Part shown: piece after piece, positions 26,100 through 35,044 of the stretch
Layout: the number at the start of each line of letters is the position of its first letter
Numbering within the stretch: position 1 is the stretch's first letter
Assembly: GCF_003313385.1 (NCBI RefSeq)
Contig: NZ_QMHN01000008.1
Location: 1 to 64,000, forward strand
DNA: 64,000 bases
Direction: 5' to 3'
From: Pedobacter chitinilyticus
GTDB lineage: Bacteria; Bacteroidota; Bacteroidia; Sphingobacteriales; Sphingobacteriaceae
Made by a program: the position numbers and the translations under genes
Notes under the pieces: model-generated
Told to the model about the DNA's origin: nothing
The model's database searches: none
Seen by the model: only the letters and a program-made list of their open reading frames with translations

Positions 26100-28148
26100 T
26101 TATACTTTGTTTTTTAAATATTGATAAATGGCGTATTGCGACTGAACCAAATCACCTTCTACTGGCACTGGAATGTTGTTCATTTCTTCGTCGATCAACA
26201 CCGCTTGTACATTGTCTTTTAGTTGCAGGGATAGGATTTCTTTCAATTCTGCCTTGATGGTTGTATTAAAAATAGGAAAACAAACTTCAATTCTTCGGTA
26301 GATATTTCTACTCATCCAGTCTGCCGAACCTAGGAACATTTCTTCGTTGCCATTGTTGTGAAACAAAAAGATTCTGCCATGCTCTAAATAGCGGTCGACA
26401 ATACGTCTGATGGTGATGTTTTCCGTGGGCACTAGTCTGCAAATCCCCCTAATGATGAGGTTAATTTTCACTCCCGCATGGGCTGCTTCGTAAAGTTTGT
26501 TAATCATCACGGCTTCTTCCAAATTGTTGAGCTTAATGGTAATGGCTGCTGGTTGCCCCAAATTGGCAAATTCGATTTCACGCTGGATCAACTCCAAAAA
26601 TTTGGTCTGCAAGTTAAATTGTGCCACCAATAAATGGTTGAACTTGATCAGATTGGGATTAGATGGCTTTTCACGTCGGGCCAAAAACAAGAACAATAAT
26701 TCGAGTTCACGTAACATGCCTTTGTGAGCCGTCATTAAAATATGATCGGTATAAAAATTGGCCGTGGTTTCGTTAAAGTTTCCTGTCGCAAACAGACCAG
26801 TATATTGCATTCTAATTCCTTGTTTGCGTTTTACTAAAGCTACTTTGGCATGAACCTTTAAGGCGGTAACGCTGTAAATAATCTCCACCCCAGCGGCCTT
26901 CATTTTCTTTGCCCATTTGATGTTGTTGGCTTCATCAAAACGTGCTTTCAGTTCGACCAATACCGTCACTTTCTTTCCATTTTTGGCAGCGGTAATTAAG
27001 GCGTTCACAATCTTCGAATCGCTGGCTACCCGATATAAAGTGGTATAGATTTCGGTGGTTGACTCATCGGTAGCCGCTTCATTAAAAAAGCGCAACACAC
27101 TGTCATACGATTGATAGGGCGGATTAATGAGCAAGTCGTCCTCGATAATTTGCTGGTGGAGCGTAATGTCTTTCCTAAATGTTGGATATACTACTTTAGG
27201 CCATTTTTGATTGCTCCATTTTGCATCCTTAATAGGGAAACCACCCAAATCTTTTAAATTATGGTATCTACCCCCTTCCACCACATTAGCATGCCCAATA
27301 TTTAACTGCTGTACCAAAAGCATCAAGGTTGTTTGCGGAATATTTGGCTCGTGCAAAAATCTGGTAGCCAAGCCCAAATCACGTTTTTGGATTTGCTTTT
27401 CTATTAAATCAGCAATGTCCACGTTATATTCATCCTCCAACTCCATTTCGGCATTACGGGTAATCTTAAAGCTGTAACAAGCTTTAAGATCTTTGTTTTT
27501 AAACAGCAGCGAAAGATTTTGACGGATGATATCATCGATGAACAATACATATTTCTGTCCATCAACGCTTGTTTCGTAAAAGCGAGACAACTCATTGGAA
27601 GGAATATTCACCACATAACTGGTTATCTTTCCTTCGGTTTCTACGTTTACCAAAAAATAGAGTTCGTTATTATTTGGGAAAAAATCGGTTTTAGGATTAG
27701 CGATTTCAACAGGTTGAAGGAATGCCAGAATGTTGCTTAAGAAATAATTGCTCAATTCATCTTGTAAGCGCTCAGGAATAGGCTCATTGTAAATAAAATG
27801 AATCCCGTGGGATTTTAACTGTGGCAATACGATACTTTTCAAGATGGTTCCAAACTGCTCTTGTTGCTGATGGATGGTCTCAGTGGCTTGTTTCAGCAAA
27901 TTATCTTCCTGTTGGATGTCGTTATTTTCCTTTTTGCTCAGCTTTTTAAGGGCCTGCAAAACAGGCATACGCACTCGATAAAACTCATCCAAGTTGGAGG
28001 AATAGATGGACAGGAATTTGATTTTCTCCAAAAGCGGCGTGGCTTCTCTTTCTGCCTCTGCCAACACACGCCCATTGAATGAAATCCAACTCAAATCTCT
28101 ATCAAACATGGTATTGACTACCTCAAGCATATGATTAGAATTTACCAT
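26100..28148 (-). CDS. ppk1: Polyphosphate kinase 1
   Basis: 682 residues, normal for PPK1. 'FDRDLSWISFNGRVL' is the N-terminal signature, 'SIYSSNLDEFYRVRMPVL' the head domain, 'TTLYRVASDSKIVNALI' and 'KVHAKVALVKRK' the first catalytic region with the histidine that is phosphorylated, and 'TGNFNETTANFYTDHIL' and 'GSADWMSRNIYRRIEVCFPI' the C-terminal phospholipase-D-like domain. It makes inorganic polyphosphate from ATP, reversibly. ATGs at 28148, 28130 and 28109 are all possible starts; the core begins after the last. The first overlaps the stop of the HD-PycTM gene by 14 bases, indicating co-translation. Confidence 0.95.
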   Translation of the reverse strand: MVNSNHMLEVVNTMFDRDLSWISFNGRVLAEAEREATPLLEKIKFLSIYSSNLDEFYRVRMPVLQALKKLSKKENNDIQQEDNLLKQATETIHQQQEQFGTILKSIVLPQLKSHGIHFIYNEPIPERLQDELSNYFLSNILAFLQPVEIANPKTDFFPNNNELYFLVNVETEGKITSYVVNIPSNELSRFYETSVDGQKYVLFIDDIIRQNLSLLFKNKDLKACYSFKITRNAEMELEDEYNVDIADLIEKQIQKRDLGLATRFLHEPNIPQTTLMLLVQQLNIGHANVVEGGRYHNLKDLGGFPIKDAKWSNQKWPKVVYPTFRKDITLHQQIIEDDLLINPPYQSYDSVLRFFNEAATDESTTEIYTTLYRVASDSKIVNALITAAKNGKKVTVLVELKARFDEANNIKWAKKMKAAGVEIIYSVTALKVHAKVALVKRKQGIRMQYTGLFATGNFNETTANFYTDHILMTAHKGMLRELELLFLFLARREKPSNPNLIKFNHLLVAQFNLQTKFLELIQREIEFANLGQPAAITIKLNNLEEAVMINKLYEAAHAGVKINLIIRGICRLVPTENITIRRIVDRYLEHGRIFLFHNNGNEEMFLGSADWMSRNIYRRIEVCFPIFNTTIKAELKEILSLQLKDNVQAVLIDEEMNNIPVPVEGDLVQSQYAIYQYLKNKV

Positions 28149-29355
28149 AAATGGCAGAGAAAAGGATATAAGCCAACACTGATGTGATTAAACCGAACAT
28201 GAATATGTTGTAAGCGATGCGGATGAGCTTATATTTTCGGCCCAACACCACGCCTTGCGAATACACATCTTTAATTAAGGTGCCATACAGGAAATCTCGA
28301 TCGGCCATCACCTTCTCCATGCTGTGATGATATTCGTCCAATGGCATTTTGTAGAAATTACCGAAGAATACCAGGTTTACTCTTTTCTGATCCACATCTT
28401 CCTTAGTGAAAACACCTTTGGGAATGCTTGGCCTAGTGGCTAGTATGGAGAATACGATGCAGGATAAACTTACCAATAAGAGTATAAAGGTAGGCACCAC
28501 CAAGTAGGCATTGTCTTCGAGGCGGCGTAGCAGCAAACTCACAATCAACGATAAAATAATCGAATTCACCGTTATCAGCAATTGGGCTTTGTTGTCGGCC
28601 ATATCGCTCAAGCGTTGGTTATTTGCCGAAGTAATGCGGAACATGGTTTCTACCCCTTTGCTAGGCAATGCATCTTTGTCTTCTTTAGCAGGCTTATCAG
28701 CCTTTTCCTTCTTATCGTGCTTCAATTTATCTTCTTCTTTATTTGCTTGTTCTAAAATATCTTCGTTAAATTTCTTTTTAAGCTTTGCCAAATTCTTGCT
28801 CTTTTGTGCTTCCAGTAACAATCTGCAATAGTCAGTATGATATTCGTGTTTTTCTAAAAATTCAATATCCTTTAAGCGCCAGCTCTTTTTACTGATTTCT
28901 TTATTGCAAAGCCGCTCTACTTCTTTATGCAAAAGCTTCGACCGCTCACTAAAATCATCGCTCCCCAAGTGGAATAAATCTGCATCGCACAAAATCTGCT
29001 CATTTAAATTGGTAGGGCTTTGTGGTAATCTGGTAGATAAAATGGCACTCTTTACCGCAGCAACAATCTTTTCATCTACCTGATGATTGGATAAATAGGT
29101 CACCGCATGTTCTGCCCCTTTTTCTTCGTGTGATAAATTCTCTATGAAATATCCCGTATCATGGAACCATGCACTCGCATAAACGATGAAAAAATCAACC
29201 TCTTTTAACTGATAATGATTGGCAATTTGTACGGCTGCCTGAACCACTCTTTTGGTGTGCGCTAAATTATGATAAACAAGATCAGCACGATGGTGGTCAT
29301 TAAAATAATTCACCACATAAGTTTCTATCTCTTGCTGCAATTGATGGTAGTTCAT
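28135..29355 (-). CDS. HD-domain phosphohydrolase fused to Pycsar-type membrane effector domain
   Basis: 406 residues. Residues 10-190 are an HD domain: 'YHNLAHTKRVV' (His33), 'WFHDTGYF' (His65, Asp66) and 'ILCDADLFHLG' (Asp124/Asp126) keep the metal-binding set. Residues about 190-235 are highly charged and helical. Residues about 240-406 match the PycTM (DUF5706) domain: 'NNQRLSDMADNKAQLLITVNSIILSL', a second membrane segment near 291-311, and a C-terminal one near 383-402. PycTM proteins in Pycsar defence bind cCMP or cUMP and damage the membrane; here it is joined to a likely nucleotide-cleaving HD domain and no cyclase is near, so a regulatory role is more likely. First gene of the five-gene operon. 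Confidence 0.9.
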   Translation of the reverse strand: MNYHQLQQEIETYVVNYFNDHHRADLVYHNLAHTKRVVQAAVQIANHYQLKEVDFFIVYASAWFHDTGYFIENLSHEEKGAEHAVTYLSNHQVDEKIVAAVKSAILSTRLPQSPTNLNEQILCDADLFHLGSDDFSERSKLLHKEVERLCNKEISKKSWRLKDIEFLEKHEYHTDYCRLLLEAQKSKNLAKLKKKFNEDILEQANKEEDKLKHDKKEKADKPAKEDKDALPSKGVETMFRITSANNQRLSDMADNKAQLLITVNSIILSLIVSLLLRRLEDNAYLVVPTFILLLVSLSCIVFSILATRPSIPKGVFTKEDVDQKRVNLVFFGNFYKMPLDEYHHSMEKVMADRDFLYGTLIKDVYSQGVVLGRKYKLIRIAYNIFMFGLITSVLAYILFSAIYGKF

Positions 29356-29663
29356 GATCTACGAATTTGTCTCAAAAATAAATATTAAGCAGGGATGAAA
29401 GCTAAACAAATTACACACCCAACTAAACGTCCTTAAAAATTGCACGTATCAACCTACCCTAACCACTAAGTTACCACAAAATATTCTTCTGTGTACACGA
29501 AAAGGTGATAATAAAGCTACAATTTCAATGATCGTTATTAAACGAATGCATCACTGAACTGCCTAACAAAGCGCATGACACGCTGAACAAAGTAAGTTGA
29601 CATGCACAACAAAATCCTCGGTTGCAAAGCCCGCTAAATTTGTGGTATCAAAACAATAAAGAC
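29356..29663. other. Divergent intergenic region
   Basis: About 308 bases between the ppk1 operon and the SDR gene. It holds the operon promoter on the minus strand and a -7 match TAAATTTG at 29635-29642 on the plus strand for the SDR gene. Otherwise I see nothing in it. Confidence 0.55.
29373..29400 (-). promoter_or_regulatory. Promoter of the HD-PycTM/ppk1 operon
   Basis: On the minus strand TATTTTTG (29380 to 29373) matches TAnnTTTG, with TTTC at 29400-29397, 16 bases upstream, as an imperfect -33. The predicted leader before the ATG at 29355 is only about a dozen bases. Confidence 0.5.
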
Positions 29664-30683
29664 ATGACACAAAACAATTATCAAGGCGTATTGCAGCAAC
29701 CTATTGGTTCTGGCTTTAACGCAACATCTACTTCAAGCGAAGTTATTAAAGGCATAGATTTAACTGGAAAAATTGCCATTGTGACTGGCGGGCACACTGG
29801 TATTGGTTTAGAAACCACTAAAACGCTGGTAGGTGCTGGTGCAACCGTGATTGTTATTGCCAGAGATGTGGAGAAGGCTAAAAAGAACTTGGAAAATATT
29901 CAAAACGTAGAATTGGAAGCCATGGATTTAATGGACAGTGCATCCATAGACCGCTTTTGTACTCAATTTCTCGCAAGCCAAAGACCTTTACACCTGCTAA
30001 TTAACAATGCAGGCATTATGTGGGTACCCTTACGCAGAGATGTACGTGGTTACGAATCTCAATTGGTGACCAACTATCTCGGTCAATTTCAGCTTACTGC
30101 CAGGTTATGGCCTGCGCTCAAAAAAGCCAATGGTGCCAGGGTCATCAACGTATCTTCTTTTGGACATCAGATGGCTCCTTTCCATTTCGAAGATCCTAAC
30201 TTTAAGCATCGGGAATATCAAACCTTGGAAGGTTATGGACAATCCAAAACTGCCGCTAATCTTTTTGCCGTAGAATTGGATCTTCGCGGGCAGCCATTCA
30301 ACATCCGTGCTTATTCGCTTCATCCTGGCAGTGTGATTGGCACCGACCTTGGCAGAGAAGAACCGATTGAACTTTTTAAGCAGTTGGGCACACATGATGC
30401 CAATGGCGACCTTAAACCCGAAGTAGCTGCGACGCTTAAAACCATTCCTCAAGGTGCCGCAACCACCATTTGGTGCGCTACAAGCCCAGCGCTAAATAAC
30501 ATTGGCGGCGTTTATTGCGAAAACGCTGACATTGCCGAACTGGATATGGGAAACATCAACCATCAATACGATCAACCTGAAACCCTACGTGGGGTAAAAC
30601 CTTACTCGGTAGATCGAGACAATGCCTTACGCCTTTGGGATTTGAGTGAAACGCTTTTAGGTTTCCAATTTTTGGCCGATTAA
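29664..30683 (+). CDS. SDR-family NAD(P)-dependent oxidoreductase
   Basis: 339 residues from the ATG at 29664. A longer in-frame TTG start at 29622 is rejected because it lies upstream of the -7 element at 29635. The cofactor motif 'GKIAIVTGGHTGIGLETT', 'LLINNAGIM', and the catalytic 'YGQSKTAANLFAVEL' (Tyr-x-x-x-Lys) with an upstream Ser in 'RVINVSSFG' are present. 'LHPGSVIGTDLGR' follows. The subgroup resembles retinol dehydrogenase/WW-domain-type SDRs that reduce or oxidise small carbonyls; the substrate is unknown. The AraC gene follows after 24 bases on the same strand, so the two form a small operon. Confidence 0.9.
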   Translation: MTQNNYQGVLQQPIGSGFNATSTSSEVIKGIDLTGKIAIVTGGHTGIGLETTKTLVGAGATVIVIARDVEKAKKNLENIQNVELEAMDLMDSASIDRFCTQFLASQRPLHLLINNAGIMWVPLRRDVRGYESQLVTNYLGQFQLTARLWPALKKANGARVINVSSFGHQMAPFHFEDPNFKHREYQTLEGYGQSKTAANLFAVELDLRGQPFNIRAYSLHPGSVIGTDLGREEPIELFKQLGTHDANGDLKPEVAATLKTIPQGAATTIWCATSPALNNIGGVYCENADIAELDMGNINHQYDQPETLRGVKPYSVDRDNALRLWDLSETLLGFQFLAD

Positions 30684-30707
30684 AAAGCGATTAAACAAAG
30701 ATTAGAA

Positions 30708-31547
30708 ATGGAGAAAACACCTAACTTTATAGCAATGGAACATATTTCTAGATACCTCACCCAAGAAATCAAGCTTTCGAGCTACGAGGATAAACTCTTC
30801 AAATCAGATTTGATGTTCGACGACCATATGCTGGTGTGGTTCATTTCGGGAGAAACGAAGATCATCCAAGCGGATCGCACCTTCTATTTCAAAACAGGCG
30901 ATATCTTTCTTATCCCCAGAAACCAGCTGGCGACTGTAATTAACTACCCCAAGGATGGACAGCCTCACAAAACGGTAGTCATGCATTTGAGCATAGAAAG
31001 GCTCAAGAAGTTTTACGAGCATATTGACACGAGAGGAACACCGCCGCCAGAACAGCAAATATACCGTTTCAGCAATCATCCACTATTAGCAAGTTGTTTA
31101 GCTTCGCTGATCCCCTATTTTGATGTTTCTGGTGAATTTCCTGAGAGCTTGGCACAGTTGAAGATTACGGAAGCAATCAGTATCCTACGCACCATCGACC
31201 CGAAGGTAGATAGCGTTTTGGCCCACTTTGATGCTCCAGGAAAGATAGACCTGATTGGATTTATGCAACGTAATTTCATGTTCAATATGTCTTTAGAAAA
31301 GTTGGGCTACCTTTCTGGCCGAAGCCTGTCGACCTTTAACCGTGATTTTAAAAAGTTATTTAACACGACCCCGCAAAAATGGCTGACTGACAAAAGGCTT
31401 GAATTGGCTTATTACCATCTCTCTGAAAAAAAGCTAAAACCTACAGAGGTTTATTTGGAAGTTGGCTTTGAAGATTTATCCCATTTCTCCTTTTCATTTA
31501 AGAAAAAGTATGGCGTGTCGCCAACTCAACTGCTAGTAACCCGTTAG
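30708..31547 (+). CDS. AraC-family transcriptional regulator
   Basis: 279 residues. The N-terminal cupin-like domain ('MLVWFISGETKIIQADRTFYFKTGDIFLIPRNQLATV', read in part) senses a ligand; the C-terminal DNA-binding region is 'NMSLEKLGYLSGRSLSTFNRDFKKLFNTTPQKWL' and 'PTEVYLEVGFEDLSHFSFSFKKKYGVSPTQLL' (each in part). It lies 24 bases after the SDR gene, its likely target. Confidence 0.9.
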   Translation: MEKTPNFIAMEHISRYLTQEIKLSSYEDKLFKSDLMFDDHMLVWFISGETKIIQADRTFYFKTGDIFLIPRNQLATVINYPKDGQPHKTVVMHLSIERLKKFYEHIDTRGTPPPEQQIYRFSNHPLLASCLASLIPYFDVSGEFPESLAQLKITEAISILRTIDPKVDSVLAHFDAPGKIDLIGFMQRNFMFNMSLEKLGYLSGRSLSTFNRDFKKLFNTTPQKWLTDKRLELAYYHLSEKKLKPTEVYLEVGFEDLSHFSFSFKKKYGVSPTQLLVTR

Positions 31548-31670
31548 TTCTAAAGGTTTACCACTTTTTGATTTTATTTCCTAGAAAGGTTAGTATAACA
31601 CATCAGCTTTGTTACCCATTTCTTAAAAAGTATCACTTATTTTAGCTTTAAGATTTAACTAACAAAGTTT

Positions 31671-34600
31671 ATGAAGAAACTACTAACCTTATCTTTAGGT
31701 TTTTTGTTGTCTACCCCATTGTTTGCGCAAGAAAAACCGCAATGGATGAGATATCCAAGCATTTCTCCAGACGGCAGTACCATTGTTTTCACGTATAAAG
31801 GTGATTTGTATCGAGTAGCCAGCAACGGTGGAAATGCACAACAACTTACTTTTCATGAAGCGCACGATTTTATGCCTCAATGGAGTAAAGACGGCAAGCA
31901 AATCGCTTTTGCCTCTGACCGTTATGGTAATTTTGATGTTTTTGTGATGGATGCAAATGGTGGCCCAGCGAAAAGATTAACTTATCATTCGGCTGATGAA
32001 GTACCGTTCAGTTTCTCCGCAGATAACAAGTCGGTAGTTTTTGGTGCTGCCAGGCAAGATGCTGTGAACCATCGTCAATTCCCTACAGGTTCCCAACCAG
32101 AACTATACTCGGTGCCTACCACTGGTGGACGCATTTCACAAATTTTCACCATCCCAGCAGAAGCGGTACAAAGTAGCAAGGATGGTTCAAAAATGATTTA
32201 CCACGACAAAAAAGGTGGCGAAAACGAATGGCGTAAGCATCATCAGTCGTCTATTGCCCGAGACATTTGGGTTTACGATAAAAAAACCGACAAACATACT
32301 CAGCTCACTGGTTTTTATGGCGAAAACAGGAACCCAGTATTTGCCGATAATGAGCAAAGCATTTATTATTTGAGCGAAGAAAGCGGCACTTTCAACATCC
32401 ACAAAATGCCTTTGAAGGAAAAAGCCAAGAATGAGCAGATCACGAAGTTCAAGAATTTCCCAGTGAGATTTTTAAGTGCTGCCAACAATGGCACCTTATC
32501 TTTTGGTTATGATGGTGAGCTTTACACCTTAAAGCCTGGATTGAGCCCACAGAAACTAAATGTCATCATCAACACCCAAGAAAAAGCCAATAACGATGGC
32601 TTTATTACCATTAATGGTGGCGTAAGGGAAATGTCGGTATCTCCCGATGGAAAAGAAGTGGCCTTTATTGCTAGAGGTGAAGTTTTTGTGACTTCGGTAG
32701 ATGGCAAAATGACCAAAAGAATTACCAATACGCCAGAGCAGGAACGTTTTGTGGAGTTTGCACCGGATGGCAAATCTCTGGTTTATGCCAGCGAACGGAA
32801 TGGCAAATGGCGTATTTACGAAAGTAGAAAAACCCGTAAAGAAGAGCCTTATTTCTTTGCCGCTACGTTATTAGAAGAAAAGCCTCTGATCAGCAATTCA
32901 AATGACAACTACATGCCTACTTTATCTCCAGATGGCAAAAAAGTGGCTTTCATTGAAAACCGCAGAACCTTAAAGGTAATGGAACTTGGCAATAAAAATA
33001 CGGTAACCTTGCTTACGCCCGACCAACTTTTTTATATGCAGGATGGCGACCAGTATTTCACTTGGAGCCCTGATAGCAAATGGTTATTAGCGACCTACAA
33101 ACCAACCATGTCTAACGGCGAAGTGGTGTTGTTAGATGCAACAGGCAAACAAGCCATGAAAAACCTGACTAAAAGTGGTTACGGGGATGGTAGCGCTAAA
33201 TGGGTAAACGGCGGCAAACAACTGATTTGGTTCAGTAATCGCGATGGGATGAAAGCCCATGCGAATAGCGGCTCTTCGCAACGTGACGTTTATAGCTTGT
33301 TTTTAACCAAAGATGGCTGGGACCGTTTCAACTTGAGCAAGGATGATTTTGCCTTGTTAAAAGACATCGAGGCTAGTGAAAAGAAAGCCAAAGAAGAGGC
33401 CGCGAAAAAAGAAGCCAAAGATCCTAAAGCTAAGACCGTAAAACCAGATTCAACCGTCGTATTTGATTGGGATGGTTTGGATATGAGAAAAGCGAGGTTA
33501 ACCATTCACTCATCGTCGTTGAGCGATGCCGTACTTTCAAAAGACGGTGAAAAGCTTTACTATTTAGCCAGTTTCGAAAAAGGCAGTAATTTATGGAGCA
33601 CCAACCTACGCACCAAAGAAACCAAAATGGAAATTCCATTAGATGGTATGGGCGGCAGTCTTTCATGGGATAAAGCTCAAAAAAACCTGTATTTATTAAG
33701 CGGTGGTCGTATTTCGAAAATCAACACCGACAATAACAAGCGTGACCAAATCAATATTGACGGCGAAGTAGAAGTTGATGCCGCTGCTGAAAGAGCTTAC
33801 ATGTTTGAACACGTTTGGTTGCGCAACAAAGGGATGTTTTACACCCCAACCATGCATGGTGCCGATTGGGATGGCTTAAAACCAGCTTACGCAAAATACC
33901 TTCCGCATATTGGCAACAGCTATGAATTTGCTGAAATGCTATCTGAACTATTGGGAGAGCTGAATGTTTCCCACGCGGGTGCTCGTTTCAGCAGAACCAT
34001 CCCTAATGCTGACGCTACCGCATCTTTAGGGGTGATTGCCAGCTACAAACATCAAGGCGATGGTATTTTAATTGACGAAGTCCTTTCTGGCGGTCCGTTG
34101 GATAAAGCCAAACTGAGCGTAAAACCAGGAATGATCATTGAAAAAGTGGATGGTGTAGTAATCGAAGCCAACCAGGATGTTGCGAAGTTCTTAAACAGAA
34201 AGTCTGATCAATTTACCTTATTAGAAATTTTGGACCCTAAAACAAAAGAAAGACAACAAATCACGATCAAGCCAATTAGTCTTGGTGCCGAAAACCAGTT
34301 ACTTTACAAACGCTGGGTAAAAATGAACCAAGCGGAAGTAGATAGCTTAAGTAAAGGTCAGTTGGGCTACGTGCATATCCCAGGAATGAGCGATGGCCCA
34401 TATCGTAGCGTGTACGAAGAAATGATGGGCAAATTCGCCGATCGCAAAGCAGTAATTGTAGACACTCGCTTTAACGGTGGTGGCGATTTGGTATCGGATT
34501 TGGCGATGTTCTTCACTGGACAGAAATTCTTAGACTACGCTACCGAACAACGTTCGGTAGGTTATGAACCAACCTTTAGATGGACTAAACCAACCTTGGC

Positions 34601-34907
34601 CATGTTTAACGAAGCCAATTACAGTGATGGTCATTGCTTTTCATGCGGCTATAAGGATTTAGGTATTGGAAAAACCGTGGGAATGCCTGTACCTGGTACT
34701 TGTAGTTTTGCAGGATGGGAATTACTGCCCGACGGAACCCGCTGGGGATCTGTGCCTATTAGTGCTAAAAACAAGGCTGGTCAATGGTTAGAAAATAATG
34801 AAACCAAACCAGACATTCAGGTTAAAAACATGCCTGGTTTGATAGATAAAGGAAAAGACCAACAGCTTGAAGTAGCCATTGCAGAATTATTGAAAGCGGT
34901 GAAGTAA
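31671..34907 (+). CDS. Tricorn-like S41 family peptidase
   Basis: 1078 residues with a signal peptide (MKKLLTLSLGFLLSTPLFAQ). Residues 25-340 and 340-660 form WD/TolB-like beta-propellers ('YPSISPDGSTIVFTYKGDLYRV', 'MSVSPDGKEVAFIARGEVFV'). Then a mixed domain, a PDZ domain near 790-870 ('VLSGGPLDKAKLSVKPGMIIEKVDG'), and the S41 core 'KAVIVDTRFNGGGDLVSDLAMFF'. The catalytic Ser is expected around 'GKTVGMPVPGTCSFAGWE', where archaeal tricorn has a similar loop. It probably degrades peptides in the periplasm. Single gene with no terminator hairpin; a palindromic element follows the stop by 8 bases. Confidence 0.92.
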   Translation: MKKLLTLSLGFLLSTPLFAQEKPQWMRYPSISPDGSTIVFTYKGDLYRVASNGGNAQQLTFHEAHDFMPQWSKDGKQIAFASDRYGNFDVFVMDANGGPAKRLTYHSADEVPFSFSADNKSVVFGAARQDAVNHRQFPTGSQPELYSVPTTGGRISQIFTIPAEAVQSSKDGSKMIYHDKKGGENEWRKHHQSSIARDIWVYDKKTDKHTQLTGFYGENRNPVFADNEQSIYYLSEESGTFNIHKMPLKEKAKNEQITKFKNFPVRFLSAANNGTLSFGYDGELYTLKPGLSPQKLNVIINTQEKANNDGFITINGGVREMSVSPDGKEVAFIARGEVFVTSVDGKMTKRITNTPEQERFVEFAPDGKSLVYASERNGKWRIYESRKTRKEEPYFFAATLLEEKPLISNSNDNYMPTLSPDGKKVAFIENRRTLKVMELGNKNTVTLLTPDQLFYMQDGDQYFTWSPDSKWLLATYKPTMSNGEVVLLDATGKQAMKNLTKSGYGDGSAKWVNGGKQLIWFSNRDGMKAHANSGSSQRDVYSLFLTKDGWDRFNLSKDDFALLKDIEASEKKAKEEAAKKEAKDPKAKTVKPDSTVVFDWDGLDMRKARLTIHSSSLSDAVLSKDGEKLYYLASFEKGSNLWSTNLRTKETKMEIPLDGMGGSLSWDKAQKNLYLLSGGRISKINTDNNKRDQINIDGEVEVDAAAERAYMFEHVWLRNKGMFYTPTMHGADWDGLKPAYAKYLPHIGNSYEFAEMLSELLGELNVSHAGARFSRTIPNADATASLGVIASYKHQGDGILIDEVLSGGPLDKAKLSVKPGMIIEKVDGVVIEANQDVAKFLNRKSDQFTLLEILDPKTKERQQITIKPISLGAENQLLYKRWVKMNQAEVDSLSKGQLGYVHIPGMSDGPYRSVYEEMMGKFADRKAVIVDTRFNGGGDLVSDLAMFFTGQKFLDYATEQRSVGYEPTFRWTKPTLAMFNEANYSDGHCFSCGYKDLGIGKTVGMPVPGTCSFAGWELLPDGTRWGSVPISAKNKAGQWLENNETKPDIQVKNMPGLIDKGKDQQLEVAIAELLKAVK

Positions 34908-34915
34908 AACAAAAC

Positions 34916-35015
34916 CGTCATTTCAAACGCAGAGAGAAATCTAGCAATATGATCTCATAACGCTAGATTTAACTGCGTTGATTTTCAATTCTCCTCATAC
35001 TTCGTCGAAATGACG
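34916..35015. repeat. Nested three-level inverted repeat, 100 bp
   Basis: Outer pair CGTCATTTC (34916-34924) / GAAATGACG (35007-35015); middle pair AACGCAG (34926-34932) / CTGCGTT (34973-34979); inner pair AAATCTAGC (34937-34945) / GCTAGATTT (34962-34970). The three arms are collinear and could fold as one long interrupted hairpin. The termini match the GTCATT...AATGAC family seen at 38888, 58155 and 60565. It sits between the tricorn gene and rnhA and may act as a terminator or be a non-autonomous mobile repeat. Confidence 0.8.
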
Positions 35016-35026
35016 ATAATAAAACT

Positions 35027-35034
35027 TAGTTTTG
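35027..35034 (+). promoter_or_regulatory. -7 element TAGTTTTG of rnhA
   Basis: Matches TAnnTTTG and ends 10 bases before the rnhA ATG, predicting a leader of only a few bases. The element overlaps nothing else and lies just outside the nested inverted repeat. Confidence 0.5.
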
Positions 35035-35044
35035 CTACTGTATT

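Noticed and set aside
28135-29355. A Pycsar anti-phage defence system
   Set aside because: The PycTM domain is present but no pyrimidine cyclase gene lies nearby, and the neighbours are ppk1 and envelope genes, not defence genes.
29622-29663. 14-residue N-terminal extension of the SDR protein
   Set aside because: It starts at a TTG upstream of the -7 element, so it would not be transcribed.
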